Source of the DNA: Gammaproteobacteria bacterium
Lineage (GTDB): Bacteria; Pseudomonadota; Gammaproteobacteria; Pseudomonadales; Pseudohongiellaceae
Assembly: GCA_018661465.1 (NCBI GenBank)
Contig: JABJIC010000028.1
Span: 62,001-126,000, forward strand
DNA: 64,000 nt
Reading direction: 5' to 3'
The translations under genes and the position numbers were made by a program. The notes under the pieces are model-generated. The model made no database searches, was not told the origin of the DNA, and saw only the letters and a program-made list of their open reading frames with translations. Below, in pieces: positions 34,609 to 46,140 of this stretch (its first letter is position 1; every line of letters begins with the position of its first letter).

Positions 34609-35165
34609 TTCTAATTGGTGAGATGCGTGACCACGAAACCGCCAGTATTGGTGTTGAAGCGTCGCTAACGGGTCACCTTGTATTGTCTACTTTGCACACC
34701 AACTCAGCTCCTGAGACCATTACGCGTTTGCTTGATTTGGGATTAGACCCGGTAAACTTCTCTGACGCATTGCTGGGAGTTTTGGCGCAACGTTTGATGA
34801 GAACTCTGTGTCCGAAGTGTAAAGCGCCGTACAAGCCGCCTCAGAAAGAACTCGACCATCTGGTGGATGCCTATGGCGAGGAAGACTTTAAGACATTGAA
34901 TATCGATCTCGACACTGTTGAGTTGATGGGTCCAGTGGGTTGTACTGATTGTGGTGATACTGGTTACAAAGGTCGAACTGGTATTCATGAATTGTTAATT
35001 GGCACCAATGAACTGCAGGCATTGATTTACAAAAAGGCTGAGCTCGCCTTGATTCGAGAACAAGCCCTGTCTGATGGTATGCGCACCATGAAACAAGATG
35101 GAATTGAAAAAATCTTCGCGGGCCTCACTGATTACATTCAGCTGCTTCGTGTAGTTGCAGAATAG
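34395..35165 (+). CDS. C-terminal part of the frameshifted GspE/PilB-type ATPase
   Basis: This is the catalytic half of the same ATPase. The first ATG in frame is at 34395, but the frame is open from about 34351 (Pro-Asn-Tyr-Glu-Lys). Walker A is GPTGSGKTTT, the Asp box is TAEDPVEI, Walker B is DPDVILIGEMRD, and the His box is GHLVLSTLHTN. The four-Cys zinc motif CPKC...CTDCG near the end is intact. If the deletion is real, this half might be translated alone by reinitiation but would lack the N-terminal regulatory domains. The 3' end carries a 16-base tandem duplication that includes the stop codon. Confidence 0.78.
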   Translation: MFLVVGPTGSGKTTTLHAVLGHINKPERKIWTAEDPVEITQPGLQQVQMLPKIDFTFATAMRAFLRADPDVILIGEMRDHETASIGVEASLTGHLVLSTLHTNSAPETITRLLDLGLDPVNFSDALLGVLAQRLMRTLCPKCKAPYKPPQKELDHLVDAYGEEDFKTLNIDLDTVELMGPVGCTDCGDTGYKGRTGIHELLIGTNELQALIYKKAELALIREQALSDGMRTMKQDGIEKIFAGLTDYIQLLRVVAE

Positions 35166-35185
35166 ATTAGTTGCAGAATAGATTA
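35154..35185 (+). repeat. 16-base perfect tandem duplication covering the stop codon
   Basis: The unit GTTGCAGAATAGATTA occurs at 35154-35169 and 35170-35185, and a degraded third copy follows (GTCCCAGAATAAG). The first copy contains the TAG stop of the ATPase gene, so the second copy supplies a spare stop in the same frame offset. Confidence 0.85.
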
Positions 35186-35456
35186 GTCCCAGAATAAGTC
35201 CCCCGCAGAACAGTTTAGAATCCTTTCTTTTTCCCACTAACTTCAAGATATAAATTTATTGTGCCCTGTTAATGTCGGTTGGCGCACAATCAGAGCGTGA
35301 ACCAGTTCATGCTTTATTGCCCACTTTCCCTTCGAAGCCGTATTCCATTCTATAGTCAGTTCTCAGCTTTTTGCGAATGACCATTAGTTGAAATAAATGA
35401 TCCGCAGTAAACGAAGAGACGCTCCGAGCGTTGTACTTTTCAATAAGAGGTGATTT

Positions 35457-35780
35457 ATGGAATTGAATAAGAATAGATTTAGGCTCCTGGCCTACGGTGT
35501 AGTTGTTTTCATTACCCTGGGAATAGCTATAGCCAATGAAACGCTGTCCAGGTTTGGGCTGGAAAATAACTATATTGTTGTTTTTTCATTAGCTCTAATC
35601 CTTGCTGCTTTAATGCTAAGCAAAAATTTCTTTATGTTGATGATAATTATCGTCGGGGTTATTGCTATGAACCTGCCCGATACCACACTCGTTAACTATC
35701 ATCTTGATCGCGATGTGCTATTGGCGGCAATTTGCGCCTTCATATTGGTGCCATCGGTATACGCACTCTTTGGCAAGTAA
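35457..35780 (+). CDS. Small three- to four-TM membrane protein
   Basis: A 107-residue hydrophobic protein with membrane segments at about residues 9-27, 37-51, 54-72 and 86-105. An AAGAGGTG Shine-Dalgarno sits 5 bases before the ATG at 35457. I do not recognise the family and see no catalytic motif. It is preceded by a 291-base gap with no gene and followed by the 732-base AT-rich gap. Its promoter is likely in the preceding gap. Confidence 0.6.
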   Translation: MELNKNRFRLLAYGVVVFITLGIAIANETLSRFGLENNYIVVFSLALILAALMLSKNFFMLMIIIVGVIAMNLPDTTLVNYHLDRDVLLAAICAFILVPSVYALFGK

Positions 35781-36512
35781 GCCCCTTAAGTCATTAGTCA
35801 GCTCCGAAAGAATAGACAGGCTGCAACGGCAGCCTCCGTTCTCCGCATTTATTCTCCTGTTCCATACTCGTTTGAGCCCAATAGCTAGCTTGGAGTAAAT
35901 CTCCTACCCAGAGCACCGCTGGGTGCAAACAGGGCCCCCTAGTTGCAAAATCAACCTGAAGTATCGGGGCTTGGTAGCTGTGACCGCCCGGGCTGAAAAA
36001 ATGCTTTAAGAACGAACGGTATTGCAGCTCAAAAAACTTCAATAAAAACAGTAATAAACAGCGCTTCTAATATTTGAAATTACGTTTTCCTCGATAATTT
36101 ATGCACATAAATCACGGTGTGGTCATAATACCCTTAAAAACAGCAGGTTTTATTTGAATACAAACGTTCCAAAACATGTAACATACTGATAATCATGAAA
36201 TTATCTCATTGATTAAAATTTAGTCAATTTGTAAGGATTTTACGTAATTTCATGCTTTGGGGGGAGGATCGAGGATTTATACACTGACTTATCCACAGAT
36301 TCTGTGGAAAAAATCTTACAGTAATTGGCTTTCCAAAATTCCTGCTTACTCAATGGCTTAACAGTAGTACTTTGATAATGTCTGAGCTGTCAATCCTAAG
36401 TGCTTGTGTTTTACCCTGGCTTGGTAGTTTGGAATAGCTGTTGGATTAAGATTCAGCGGCTGGTCAGATTGTGCTATATTGTCACTCACAGTTCTGTATT
36501 AGCATTGAATAA
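35781..36512. other. 732-base non-coding gap, AT-rich, with DnaA-box-like sites
   Basis: No convincing ORF. The first 280 bases have some hairpin potential (6-base stem ACCCAG/CTGGGT around 35914-35932) but match no RNA family I know. From about 36040 to 36320 it becomes strongly AT-rich and contains sites fitting TTWTNCACA: TTATGCACA (36099-36107), TTATCCACA (36289-36297) and TTTTCCACA on the minus strand (36303-36311). The last two form an inverted pair. This may be a DnaA-controlled region or an origin-like element. Confidence 0.5.
36289..36311. promoter_or_regulatory. Inverted pair of DnaA-box-like sites
   Basis: TTATCCACA (36289-36297, plus strand, exact E. coli consensus) faces TTTTCCACA on the minus strand (36303-36311). 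The overlapping palindrome has 8-base arms TCCACAGA/TCTGTGGA around one central base. No dnaA, gidA or similar gene is adjacent. Confidence 0.5.
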
Positions 36513-37148
36513 ATGATTGAGCTTACCGCCGAAATACCTTTTTTGTGGCGCCTGAGTGCGGAGAGTAGTGAAGGCTACTGTTCTGTCACTATGGTTGTCC
36601 CTTGTCCCCCCGACACGGAAATAAAAGACCTCACTATTGAGACCAGTGTTTTAAGCTTGTCTTCCGATAGTACGCGCTCTGAAAAAGAAGAAACCCTTGA
36701 GTGGAATCAGGAAGATATCAGTTTGTTCCTGAAACTGGTGAATCAAAAACAGCTGCGCAAGAAGAAGTTAATTTCAGACACAGTTCGTGTTGATCTCACT
36801 GATCCCGATATTATTGAAATCATTCACATCGTCGCTGCAGCAGGATTTGGTGTCGCGTTTACATCTTATGGTTTGTTAAAACAGACCAGTGCGAACTACC
36901 CTATATATCGCTGTGATGTAGGATCGCTTGCCTCCTTAAATACTGTTGTAGGTTTCAAGCCATGTATTGTCGTGGATATGGAAGATGACGATGTGGTGTG
37001 TGTATTGCTTGAAGATATCGACGTTCATGCAATTGATGAATACGATCAATTGAGCAGACATGATTTATTATTAGTGAAGGCTGCAGACATCCTTCACCCG
37101 GAGTTTGCTGAAAGCAAAGCCCGACCCGAAAACGCAGTCCTGCACTAG
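36513..37148 (+). CDS. Hypothetical protein, cytoplasmic
   Basis: A 211-residue protein with no signal peptide or membrane segment. It has an N-terminal beta-rich part (residues 1-65), a charged linker (DSTRSEKEETLEWNQEDISLFLKLVNQKQLRKKK) and a C-terminal part with VDMEDDDVVCVLLEDIDVHAIDEYDQLSRHDLLLVKA. I recognise no family. It is a plausible single gene with an AT-rich upstream region and no clear Shine-Dalgarno. It converges on the acyl-CoA dehydrogenase gene. Confidence 0.6.
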   Translation: MIELTAEIPFLWRLSAESSEGYCSVTMVVPCPPDTEIKDLTIETSVLSLSSDSTRSEKEETLEWNQEDISLFLKLVNQKQLRKKKLISDTVRVDLTDPDIIEIIHIVAAAGFGVAFTSYGLLKQTSANYPIYRCDVGSLASLNTVVGFKPCIVVDMEDDDVVCVLLEDIDVHAIDEYDQLSRHDLLLVKAADILHPEFAESKARPENAVLH

Positions 37149-37196
37149 TTCATTCCCGCTTCTCTAGTTTGATTTTAGTGAATTTACTTATAAGGT

Positions 37197-38360
37197 TTAT
37201 TTCGCTCTTTGGTTGAAGCGTCTGCCTACCAACGCAGAAGTGATATTAACTTTCTGAATATCGATAGCTCCTCCGGCAATCCCCCAACCCCAAGCGTCAC
37301 GTAATTTTTGCTCAAGTGGAAATTCTTTAGAATAACCATAACCACCCATCAATTGCATGGCTTTGCCAGTAACTTCGCGCACAGTTTCATTGGCAAAACA
37401 TTTTGCAATTGACGATTCACCGATAGAAGGAAGTCCCTTCTCTGCATTTACCACTGCTCGATAGAGAAGGAGGCGGGCAGCTTCCAGTTTCATTTTCATT
37501 TCAGCGATTTGAATTTGCACACCTTGAAAATCCACCAGAGACTTACCAAACTGCTCTCTCTCCTGAACGTAGTTCAGTACATAGTCGAAAGCGGACTGAG
37601 CAACTGCAAGGGACATTGTAGTGTTGCCGCAGCGCTCGAGGTCGAATGCGTCCATGAGCTTGCCAAAGCCACCAGCGGGGACCAGAATGTTTTCAGTGGG
37701 TACTTCTACATTATCGAAATACATATCTGCACTATAGACGCCGCGAAAGCCCATATGGTGATCGCGTTTGCCAAAACTAAAACCCTCCGTGCCCTTGTCT
37801 ACCAATACGGCGCCAATACCCTTAGCGCCGGAAATTCCATCCATTCGGCAATAAACAATGTAGCATTCTGAATGGCCAGCACCCGAACACCAGCGCTTGG
37901 TTCCATTGAGAATTACCTTGTCCCCTTCAATCTTTGCTTGTGTCGTCAGATCGGTAAGTGCAGAACCGGCATTGGGTTCAGACATTGATACGGCCACAAC
38001 AATATCTCCGGAGCAAACCCGGGGCAGGATTTTCTGTCGCATGGTCTCGCTGCCAAAGTGAGCGACGGCCAGGCTAGGGCCAAAACAGGATTCGAAAATA
38101 GGGAAGGCAACCGCGATGGAAATTTTTGCAATTTCTTCGAGTACGATTACGGCGTCGAGATGACTCATGCCTGCGCCACCGTATTTCGAATCAAGGTTTA
38201 CGCCGAGGTAGCCGAGTTCGCCATAACGCTTTCTTAATTCGAGAGAAGGAGCCTCGTCGCTCTCTTCTATTTGCCGGGCAATATCCGGCAATTCTTTTTG
38301 GGCAAACTGTCGAACTGAATTCTGCAGTGCCTGCTGTTCTTCAGACAGGATAAAGTCCAT
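37197..38360 (-). CDS. Acyl-CoA dehydrogenase
   Basis: A 387-residue flavoprotein. The start at 38360 (AAGGAG upstream) gives MDFILSEEQQALQNSV, the typical family N-terminus; the longer frame to 38426 adds 22 unlikely residues. FAD-binding motifs: VAVSMSEPNAGSALTDL (about residues 120-136) and QFGKSLVDFQGVQ (about 269-281). The usual catalytic Glu in IYEGT near the C-terminus is replaced (WGIAGGAIDIQ), while LERCG (about residue 244) has a Glu at the position used by isovaleryl-CoA and long-chain enzymes. The first step of beta-oxidation or branched-chain degradation is likely. It appears monocistronic. Confidence 0.88.
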   Translation of the reverse strand: MDFILSEEQQALQNSVRQFAQKELPDIARQIEESDEAPSLELRKRYGELGYLGVNLDSKYGGAGMSHLDAVIVLEEIAKISIAVAFPIFESCFGPSLAVAHFGSETMRQKILPRVCSGDIVVAVSMSEPNAGSALTDLTTQAKIEGDKVILNGTKRWCSGAGHSECYIVYCRMDGISGAKGIGAVLVDKGTEGFSFGKRDHHMGFRGVYSADMYFDNVEVPTENILVPAGGFGKLMDAFDLERCGNTTMSLAVAQSAFDYVLNYVQEREQFGKSLVDFQGVQIQIAEMKMKLEAARLLLYRAVVNAEKGLPSIGESSIAKCFANETVREVTGKAMQLMGGYGYSKEFPLEQKLRDAWGWGIAGGAIDIQKVNITSALVGRRFNQRAK

Positions 38361-38706
38361 CAAAGAGCTCCTTATGGAATCTGTTTCTAACGGGACCCAT
38401 TGTAGTGCAAAGCCCTCGCCAGCCATAGGCTAATCAGCATTGAGCAGCCATGGATTCGACATGGTTGCGTTTGCTCGCTTGGCTTCGAGGGTTTTCCGGT
38501 TTATCTCTGATCAGCTCAGTTCTGAGCTCGCAGAATCAGCATTGATTTTCTCCAGTGATAGTCGTAGTCTCGTTAGCAGAAATTCTCAACAAGAAGAACA
38601 AAAACGACCGCTTTCCAGAGGTATCCTCTGGATTTAGTTCTACTAATTAGACGTGGGCATTAAGCCGTCGCCCACCTCCCCAAAACTGAACCAGGGAGAT
38701 AACACT
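38361..38706. promoter_or_regulatory. 346-base divergent gap, no feature identified
   Basis: The gap lies between the minus-strand acyl-CoA dehydrogenase and the plus-strand molybdenum hydroxylase operon. It must contain both promoters, but I see no clear -35/-10 pair, terminator or conserved RNA. Confidence 0.3.
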
Positions 38707-39297
38707 GTGAATCCTAAAATAACGCGAAGGCGTTTCATTAAAGGGGTTATTTACTCCGCTGCCGCAGCTGTGCCGGGTGCTGGATACTATGTGGCTACCG
38801 CCGCCAGCAGCCGACCTGCTGGAGCCGTTGAGCGACTAATCTCGATCAACGTTAACGGTCGCACCCGTCGAGTTGATGTGCTGCCACAGGAAACACTGAC
38901 ACACACCTTGCGCTACCGTCTTAATCTGACCGGCACAAAACTGGCCTGTAATCGGGGCGAGTGTGGAGCCTGCACAGTGATGATCAATGATGTCGCTAAC
39001 TATTCCTGCTCGGTGCTGACTCAGCAAGTTAAGGGTAAACAGATCACCACAGTAGAAGGCCTGAGAGCAGCGGACGGGACCTTGCATCCGGTTCAGCAAG
39101 CCTTTATTGAGGAGTTGAGCCCGCAATGCGGTTTCTGCACTCCAGGGCAAGTGGTTTCAGCGGCAGCCTTGCTGATAGCCAACCCCAACCCCACCAGAGA
39201 AGAAGCGCGACAAGGTTTGTCCGGTAATCTCTGCCGTTGTGGAGCCTATGATCACTATTTGAATGGCGTGATGCGCGCTGCGGAGCTTATCGCATGA
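38707..39297 (+). CDS. Molybdenum hydroxylase 2Fe-2S subunit, Tat-exported
   Basis: A 196-residue 2Fe-2S subunit of a xanthine dehydrogenase/aldehyde oxidoreductase. A GTG start at 38707 with AGGGAG upstream is preferred over a GTG at 38653. A Tat signal is present (ITRRRFIKGVIYSAAAAVPG). Cluster ligands: CNRGECGACTVMI with a later Cys (YSC) for the plant-type cluster, and CGFCTPG plus LCRCGAY for the second. The Tat signal implies a periplasmic enzyme assembled in the cytoplasm and exported with its partners, like PaoABC. It overlaps the large subunit by 4 bases. Confidence 0.9.
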   Translation: MNPKITRRRFIKGVIYSAAAAVPGAGYYVATAASSRPAGAVERLISINVNGRTRRVDVLPQETLTHTLRYRLNLTGTKLACNRGECGACTVMINDVANYSCSVLTQQVKGKQITTVEGLRAADGTLHPVQQAFIEELSPQCGFCTPGQVVSAAALLIANPNPTREEARQGLSGNLCRCGAYDHYLNGVMRAAELIA

Positions 39298-41726
39298 CTT
39301 TTATGCACATTGGAAAAGATTTCGTACCACCTGATGTTGAAGGCAAAGTCACCGGCGATGCAAAATATGCTGAGGATTTTCGCCGTGAAGGCATGGTCTT
39401 CGCGCGGCTACTAACCAGCCCAATGCCCAGTGCCAGAATTGTCAGTATCGATGCATCTGCTGCTCTCAGAATGGATGGAGTGGTCGGTATTATTACCGCC
39501 GATGATCTACCTCCTTCTGCTCCGCCAGCGAATCCAATGCTGGCCAGTGAATATGTCACTTATATAGGCCAGCCAATTCTTGCGATTGCTGCGATATCTG
39601 AACACATCGCAGAAAATGCGCTTGCGCAGATTAATGTCCAATTCGAACGTCGGGATTTTGTAGTCGATCCACTGGACAGTCTTGTGGAGGGTGGCCCTGA
39701 TGCCTATCCGGAAGGCAATGCCATGGTGCTCACTGCGCCGGAAGGTGATGAGAACACAGCTTTAGTGGGCAGGATTCAGCCAGTTAAGTGGAAGGCGGAA
39801 GAGATCGCCAAGTTTCGTCGTGGTGAGGAGCCTGATGGAGACTTTACGGCTGGGTGGGAATACGGCGAGCTTGAGGCCGAGTTTGCCCAGTGTGATGTGA
39901 TCGTTGAAGAATCATTCGTTACCGCAGGTACTCCACACCAGTGTATGGAGCCACGCACCAGTATGGTGTATTGGGAAAACGGAAAATGTTATTTCCATGC
40001 TTCCACCCAAAGTCAGAGCTCGGTGAATAATGGGCTTGCAGCGATGTTGGGAATAGACCCGGCAGACCTCTGTGTTATTAACGAAAACACCGGAGGAGGG
40101 TTTGGATCCAAAGGCACCAGCTATCCAACCATGGGCATATCGGGAAATCTGTCCCGTTTGTTAAATCGTCCGGTTCAGCTTCGCATTACTCGTGAAGAAG
40201 AATTCTATATCGGTATTGGCAGGCCAGGAATGCAGGGCTGGATCAAGACTGGTCTTAAAGCAGACGGAACCGTTGCTGCCGTTGATTTGATTATCGTAAG
40301 TGATGGTGGGCCAACGGGACAAAACAGCGCCTCATCTTCCGCCGGGCATATCTCAGTGTTGTTCCAGCCCGCTGCAATGCGTTTACGCAATATTCCAATA
40401 TTCACCAATACAGCGCCTCGTGGCGCCCAACGCGGCCCAGGTCAAAATGAGATGGCTGCCGTATTGGCTCCAATCATGGATAAGGCAGCAAACCAGCTGG
40501 GTATGGACAGGGTCGAGTTCCGGCGCCTGAATGCTCCTAATAGTGACTCCGGAATTTATGAAGCTCAAGGGCCGGTAACTAGTGCCTTCATGGCGCAGGC
40601 TATCGACAAGGGAGCGACGATGTTTGACTGGCAAAACAAGGTCAACACACCTCGTCGAAGAGGAAATAAGCTTGTAGGCATAGGCGTCGGTCAGGGTTAT
40701 CACGGTGCTGGCGGTTACGGTTATGACGGTCTGGTTCGCATTCATCCAGATGGAAAGATCGAGATTCATAGCGGGGTCGGAAACCTCGGAACTTATTCGT
40801 ATGCGTCAACTTCGCGAACCGTTGCGGAAGTGTTGCAGTGCGATTGGGATAATTGCCAGATTACCCATGCACGAACCGACAGACATTTACCCCATAGTTC
40901 AGTGCAGGGAGGGAGTAATACTATCTTCACTCACAGTCGTGCCAATTATGCGGCGGCCATGGATGCACTCACTAAATTGAAAGAGATCGCGGCTGGCGAA
41001 TTCGGCGGCTCAGTGGACGACTACAGCATTGGTGATGAGAGAGTTTTTAGAACCGATGATTCCACAACGGGAATGACTTACGCCGAAGCTGCGCAGAAAG
41101 CTATTGAACTAGGTGGCCGTTACAGTGGCGCAGAATTTCCGGACGATATTAACCCAATCACCCAGCGTGCCGTTGCAGGTATTGCTGGAACTGGTTTAGT
41201 CGGAGTCGCCAAAGATAATCTGGAAAGGAAGGGTACACCTCCTGGGCAGATTGTAGGATTCGTTGAAATCGAGATCGATGTCGACACTGGAAAGATTGAA
41301 GTGATGGACTACGTAGCAGTCGCTGACTGCGGCACCATCATGCATCCTCAGGGATTTTCTCAGCAGATGAATGGTGGCGGAGTTTGGGGAATCGGCATGG
41401 CAGCCTATGAGCGTCACGTCTACGATCCACAAAATGGTTTGCCGGCAAATGTAGGTCTCTATCAGAGTAAATTACCTTCCATGCTCGATGTGCCAGCGAA
41501 CATGGCAACTGCGGCGGCTGACATACCCGATCCTTTTAATCCCATGGGAGGAAGGGGAATCGGAGAGCCTTCTCAGGGGTGTGCGGTAGCGGCCATGACC
41601 AGTGCTATTGCCGATGCGCTTGACGGACATCTGTTTAATCGGGTCCCTGTAACACCTGATATGGTTGTGAATCACTTGGCAGGGAACACTGTCAATTCGG
41701 TTCCACTTAAACTCAATACATTCTAG
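39294..41726 (+). CDS. Molybdenum hydroxylase large (Mo-cofactor) subunit
   Basis: An 810-residue molybdopterin-binding subunit of the xanthine oxidase family. Motifs: GKDFVPPDVEGKVTGDAKYAED, GGGFGSKG (Mo-cofactor loop, about residues 265-272), GAQRGPGQNE, and the C-terminal catalytic Glu in GGRGIGEPSQGC (about residues 754-765). Its start overlaps the 2Fe-2S gene by 4 bases (ATGA). Such enzymes oxidise aldehydes, purines or N-heterocycles with water. The substrate cannot be read. It has no signal of its own, which fits co-export with the Tat-bearing small subunit. Confidence 0.92.
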   Translation: MTFMHIGKDFVPPDVEGKVTGDAKYAEDFRREGMVFARLLTSPMPSARIVSIDASAALRMDGVVGIITADDLPPSAPPANPMLASEYVTYIGQPILAIAAISEHIAENALAQINVQFERRDFVVDPLDSLVEGGPDAYPEGNAMVLTAPEGDENTALVGRIQPVKWKAEEIAKFRRGEEPDGDFTAGWEYGELEAEFAQCDVIVEESFVTAGTPHQCMEPRTSMVYWENGKCYFHASTQSQSSVNNGLAAMLGIDPADLCVINENTGGGFGSKGTSYPTMGISGNLSRLLNRPVQLRITREEEFYIGIGRPGMQGWIKTGLKADGTVAAVDLIIVSDGGPTGQNSASSSAGHISVLFQPAAMRLRNIPIFTNTAPRGAQRGPGQNEMAAVLAPIMDKAANQLGMDRVEFRRLNAPNSDSGIYEAQGPVTSAFMAQAIDKGATMFDWQNKVNTPRRRGNKLVGIGVGQGYHGAGGYGYDGLVRIHPDGKIEIHSGVGNLGTYSYASTSRTVAEVLQCDWDNCQITHARTDRHLPHSSVQGGSNTIFTHSRANYAAAMDALTKLKEIAAGEFGGSVDDYSIGDERVFRTDDSTTGMTYAEAAQKAIELGGRYSGAEFPDDINPITQRAVAGIAGTGLVGVAKDNLERKGTPPGQIVGFVEIEIDVDTGKIEVMDYVAVADCGTIMHPQGFSQQMNGGGVWGIGMAAYERHVYDPQNGLPANVGLYQSKLPSMLDVPANMATAAADIPDPFNPMGGRGIGEPSQGCAVAAMTSAIADALDGHLFNRVPVTPDMVVNHLAGNTVNSVPLKLNTF

Positions 41727-41736
41727 GGAGATTGCA

Positions 41737-42729
41737 ATGTCATCTCATGACGTCATGCCAGATATGGATTTGTACCAGCCGGTGCAAGTTGAAGACGCAA
41801 TCTCTTTGGCCGCTCGCCTTGGCGACCGAGCCTGGTTATTAGGTGGAGGCCAGGATACTTATGGCTGGTTGAAAGATCGTGCCAAGACCACAGAGGCTTT
41901 GATTGATTTAAATGGAATCGAATCACTTCGCGGCGTAAGGGAAACGGAGGATGGGATCGAGATCGGTGCTCTCACTACACTAACCGAGATAGCGACTAAT
42001 CCTCTTATTAATGAGAACTACAGTTTGTTGTCGCAAGCGGCAGGCAGAGTAGCCAGCTTGCAGATTAGAAATATCGGAACCCTCGGCGGAAATGTCAGTC
42101 AGGATGTACGCTGTTGGTATTACCGCCGTGGGCTGGATTGTTATCGCGCAGGCGGAAATCTTTGCTACGCGGATACGCCTGAGGGCATGAATCGGGAACA
42201 TGCCCTGTTTGGCGCCAGTCGTTGTGTGGCAGTGAACCCATCGGACACTGCGCCTGCTCTGGTGGCGCTGGAAGCCAGCATGGTTATCAACGGCGACGAA
42301 GGTGAGCGTATCCTTGCCGCCGAAGATTATTTCGTTGGCCCCGCGATCGATATTGAGAGCACAACGGCGCTTCGTGAAGGCGAGATACTAACGGCTGTTC
42401 GTATTCCATCGACTTGGGCGAACGCCACGTTCTATTTTGAGAAGGTTGCTGATCGCAACGTTTGGGATTTTGCCCTGGTAAGTATGGCTGTTGCGATGAA
42501 AGTCTCAGGCAATACTATTGAGGATTCTCGTTTTGTTTGTGGAGCTGTGGAGTGTAAGCCGAGGCGCTTACTGGAGATTGAGGCAGCGGTGAATGGACGC
42601 TCCCATGATGGCGCTTCCGCCGAGTCAATCGCGGCTACTGCCAGTGCAGGCGCTCGCAGCCTGGCTCACAATCAATACAAGATGCCATTAATGAATAATT
42701 TGGTGAAACGGGCAATCGAGTCCGTTTAG
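41737..42729 (+). CDS. Molybdenum hydroxylase FAD subunit
   Basis: A 330-residue FAD-binding subunit (CO dehydrogenase/xanthine dehydrogenase M type). FAD motifs are LLGGGQDTYGWLKDR (about residues 34-48) and QIRNIGTLGGNVSQD (about 109-123). The segment CWYYRRGLDCYRAGGNLC (four-Cys-type insertion, with a later ASRC) resembles the extra 4Fe-4S site of PaoB and 4-hydroxybenzoyl-CoA reductase. It follows the large subunit by 10 bases. The gene order 2Fe-2S, Mo, FAD differs from E. coli paoABC (2Fe-2S, FAD, Mo). Confidence 0.9.
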   Translation: MSSHDVMPDMDLYQPVQVEDAISLAARLGDRAWLLGGGQDTYGWLKDRAKTTEALIDLNGIESLRGVRETEDGIEIGALTTLTEIATNPLINENYSLLSQAAGRVASLQIRNIGTLGGNVSQDVRCWYYRRGLDCYRAGGNLCYADTPEGMNREHALFGASRCVAVNPSDTAPALVALEASMVINGDEGERILAAEDYFVGPAIDIESTTALREGEILTAVRIPSTWANATFYFEKVADRNVWDFALVSMAVAMKVSGNTIEDSRFVCGAVECKPRRLLEIEAAVNGRSHDGASAESIAATASAGARSLAHNQYKMPLMNNLVKRAIESV

Positions 42730-42850
42730 CCTAACCCTGTCGCAGGGCGCTGATTTAGCTCTGCGTCTAATTCTTCTTCAGCTCTGCTCCTGACAGGCTT
42801 CAGCAGGGTGAATGCACGTCTCCCTTTTTTACCCTTTAGAGCCTCACAGC

Positions 42851-42859
42851 TGCTATAAT
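42851..42859 (+). promoter_or_regulatory. Extended -10 promoter for prfC
   Basis: TGC-TATAAT (TATAAT at 42854-42859) is an exact sigma-70 extended -10 element, 79 bases before the prfC start. No strong -35 hexamer is visible, which an extended -10 can compensate for. Confidence 0.5.
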
Positions 42860-42938
42860 CGCGCCGTTTTTTGAACACACCCATCCAAAAAATCTCAATC
42901 AGGCAAAAAGGTCTTATTAAGGCTTTTTACTTAGGACT

Positions 42939-45678
<2,740 letters not shown>

Positions 45679-45748
45679 TAATCCCCAATATGGATAACTA
45701 TGCGGGCCAGAAACAACACTGTGACCCTCCTTATATAGAGAATAATCA

Positions 45749-46075
45749 ATGAACTTACTATTTCCAGTGGCCTACGCTCAAGAAGCGGGTGGTGAACCTT
45801 CCCTAACTTATAACCTGATCCTGTTCGGCGGTATGTTTCTGCTGTTCTATCTGATCCTGTGGCGTCCGCAGTCAAAGCGAGCCAAGGAGCATAAAGATCT
45901 GGTAACCGAAATCTCCAAGGGTGATGAAGTGATGACCTCAGGCGGCATTCTTGGAAAGGTCACCAAAGTTGGTGAAGACTATATGACGGTTGAAGTTTCT
46001 GAAGGGGTTGAATTAAAAGTTCAGAAATCATCAGTTGCAGCAGCTCTACCTAAAGGAACTATTAAGCAAATCTAG
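45749..46075 (+). CDS. yajC: Preprotein translocase auxiliary subunit YajC
   Basis: A 108-residue single-span membrane protein. One hydrophobic helix at about residues 21-40 (YNLILFGGMFLLFYLILWRPQ) is followed by the YajC core (KGDEVMTSGGILGKVTKVGED). YajC associates with SecDF to assist protein export. It is 65 bases before secD. Confidence 0.95.
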   Translation: MNLLFPVAYAQEAGGEPSLTYNLILFGGMFLLFYLILWRPQSKRAKEHKDLVTEISKGDEVMTSGGILGKVTKVGEDYMTVEVSEGVELKVQKSSVAAALPKGTIKQI

Positions 46076-46140
46076 TTTCTTTCTCGCTGTCGGTTGAGTC
46101 GACTGGTGAGTAAGAACTAAATAAGCTGGCAGACTTTTAT

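Noticed and set aside
35800-36040. Possible SRP, 6S, RNase P or riboswitch RNA
   Set aside because: I compared with remembered core motifs of these RNAs on both strands and found none; only small hairpins remain.
35794-36042. Open frame of 82 codons on the minus strand in the 732-base gap
   Set aside because: Composition is unlike neighbouring genes, with no signal, motif or ribosome site; the region reads as non-coding.
38440-38637. Open frame of 65 codons upstream of the molybdenum hydroxylase
   Set aside because: No domain and no clear Shine-Dalgarno; it lies where the promoter is expected.
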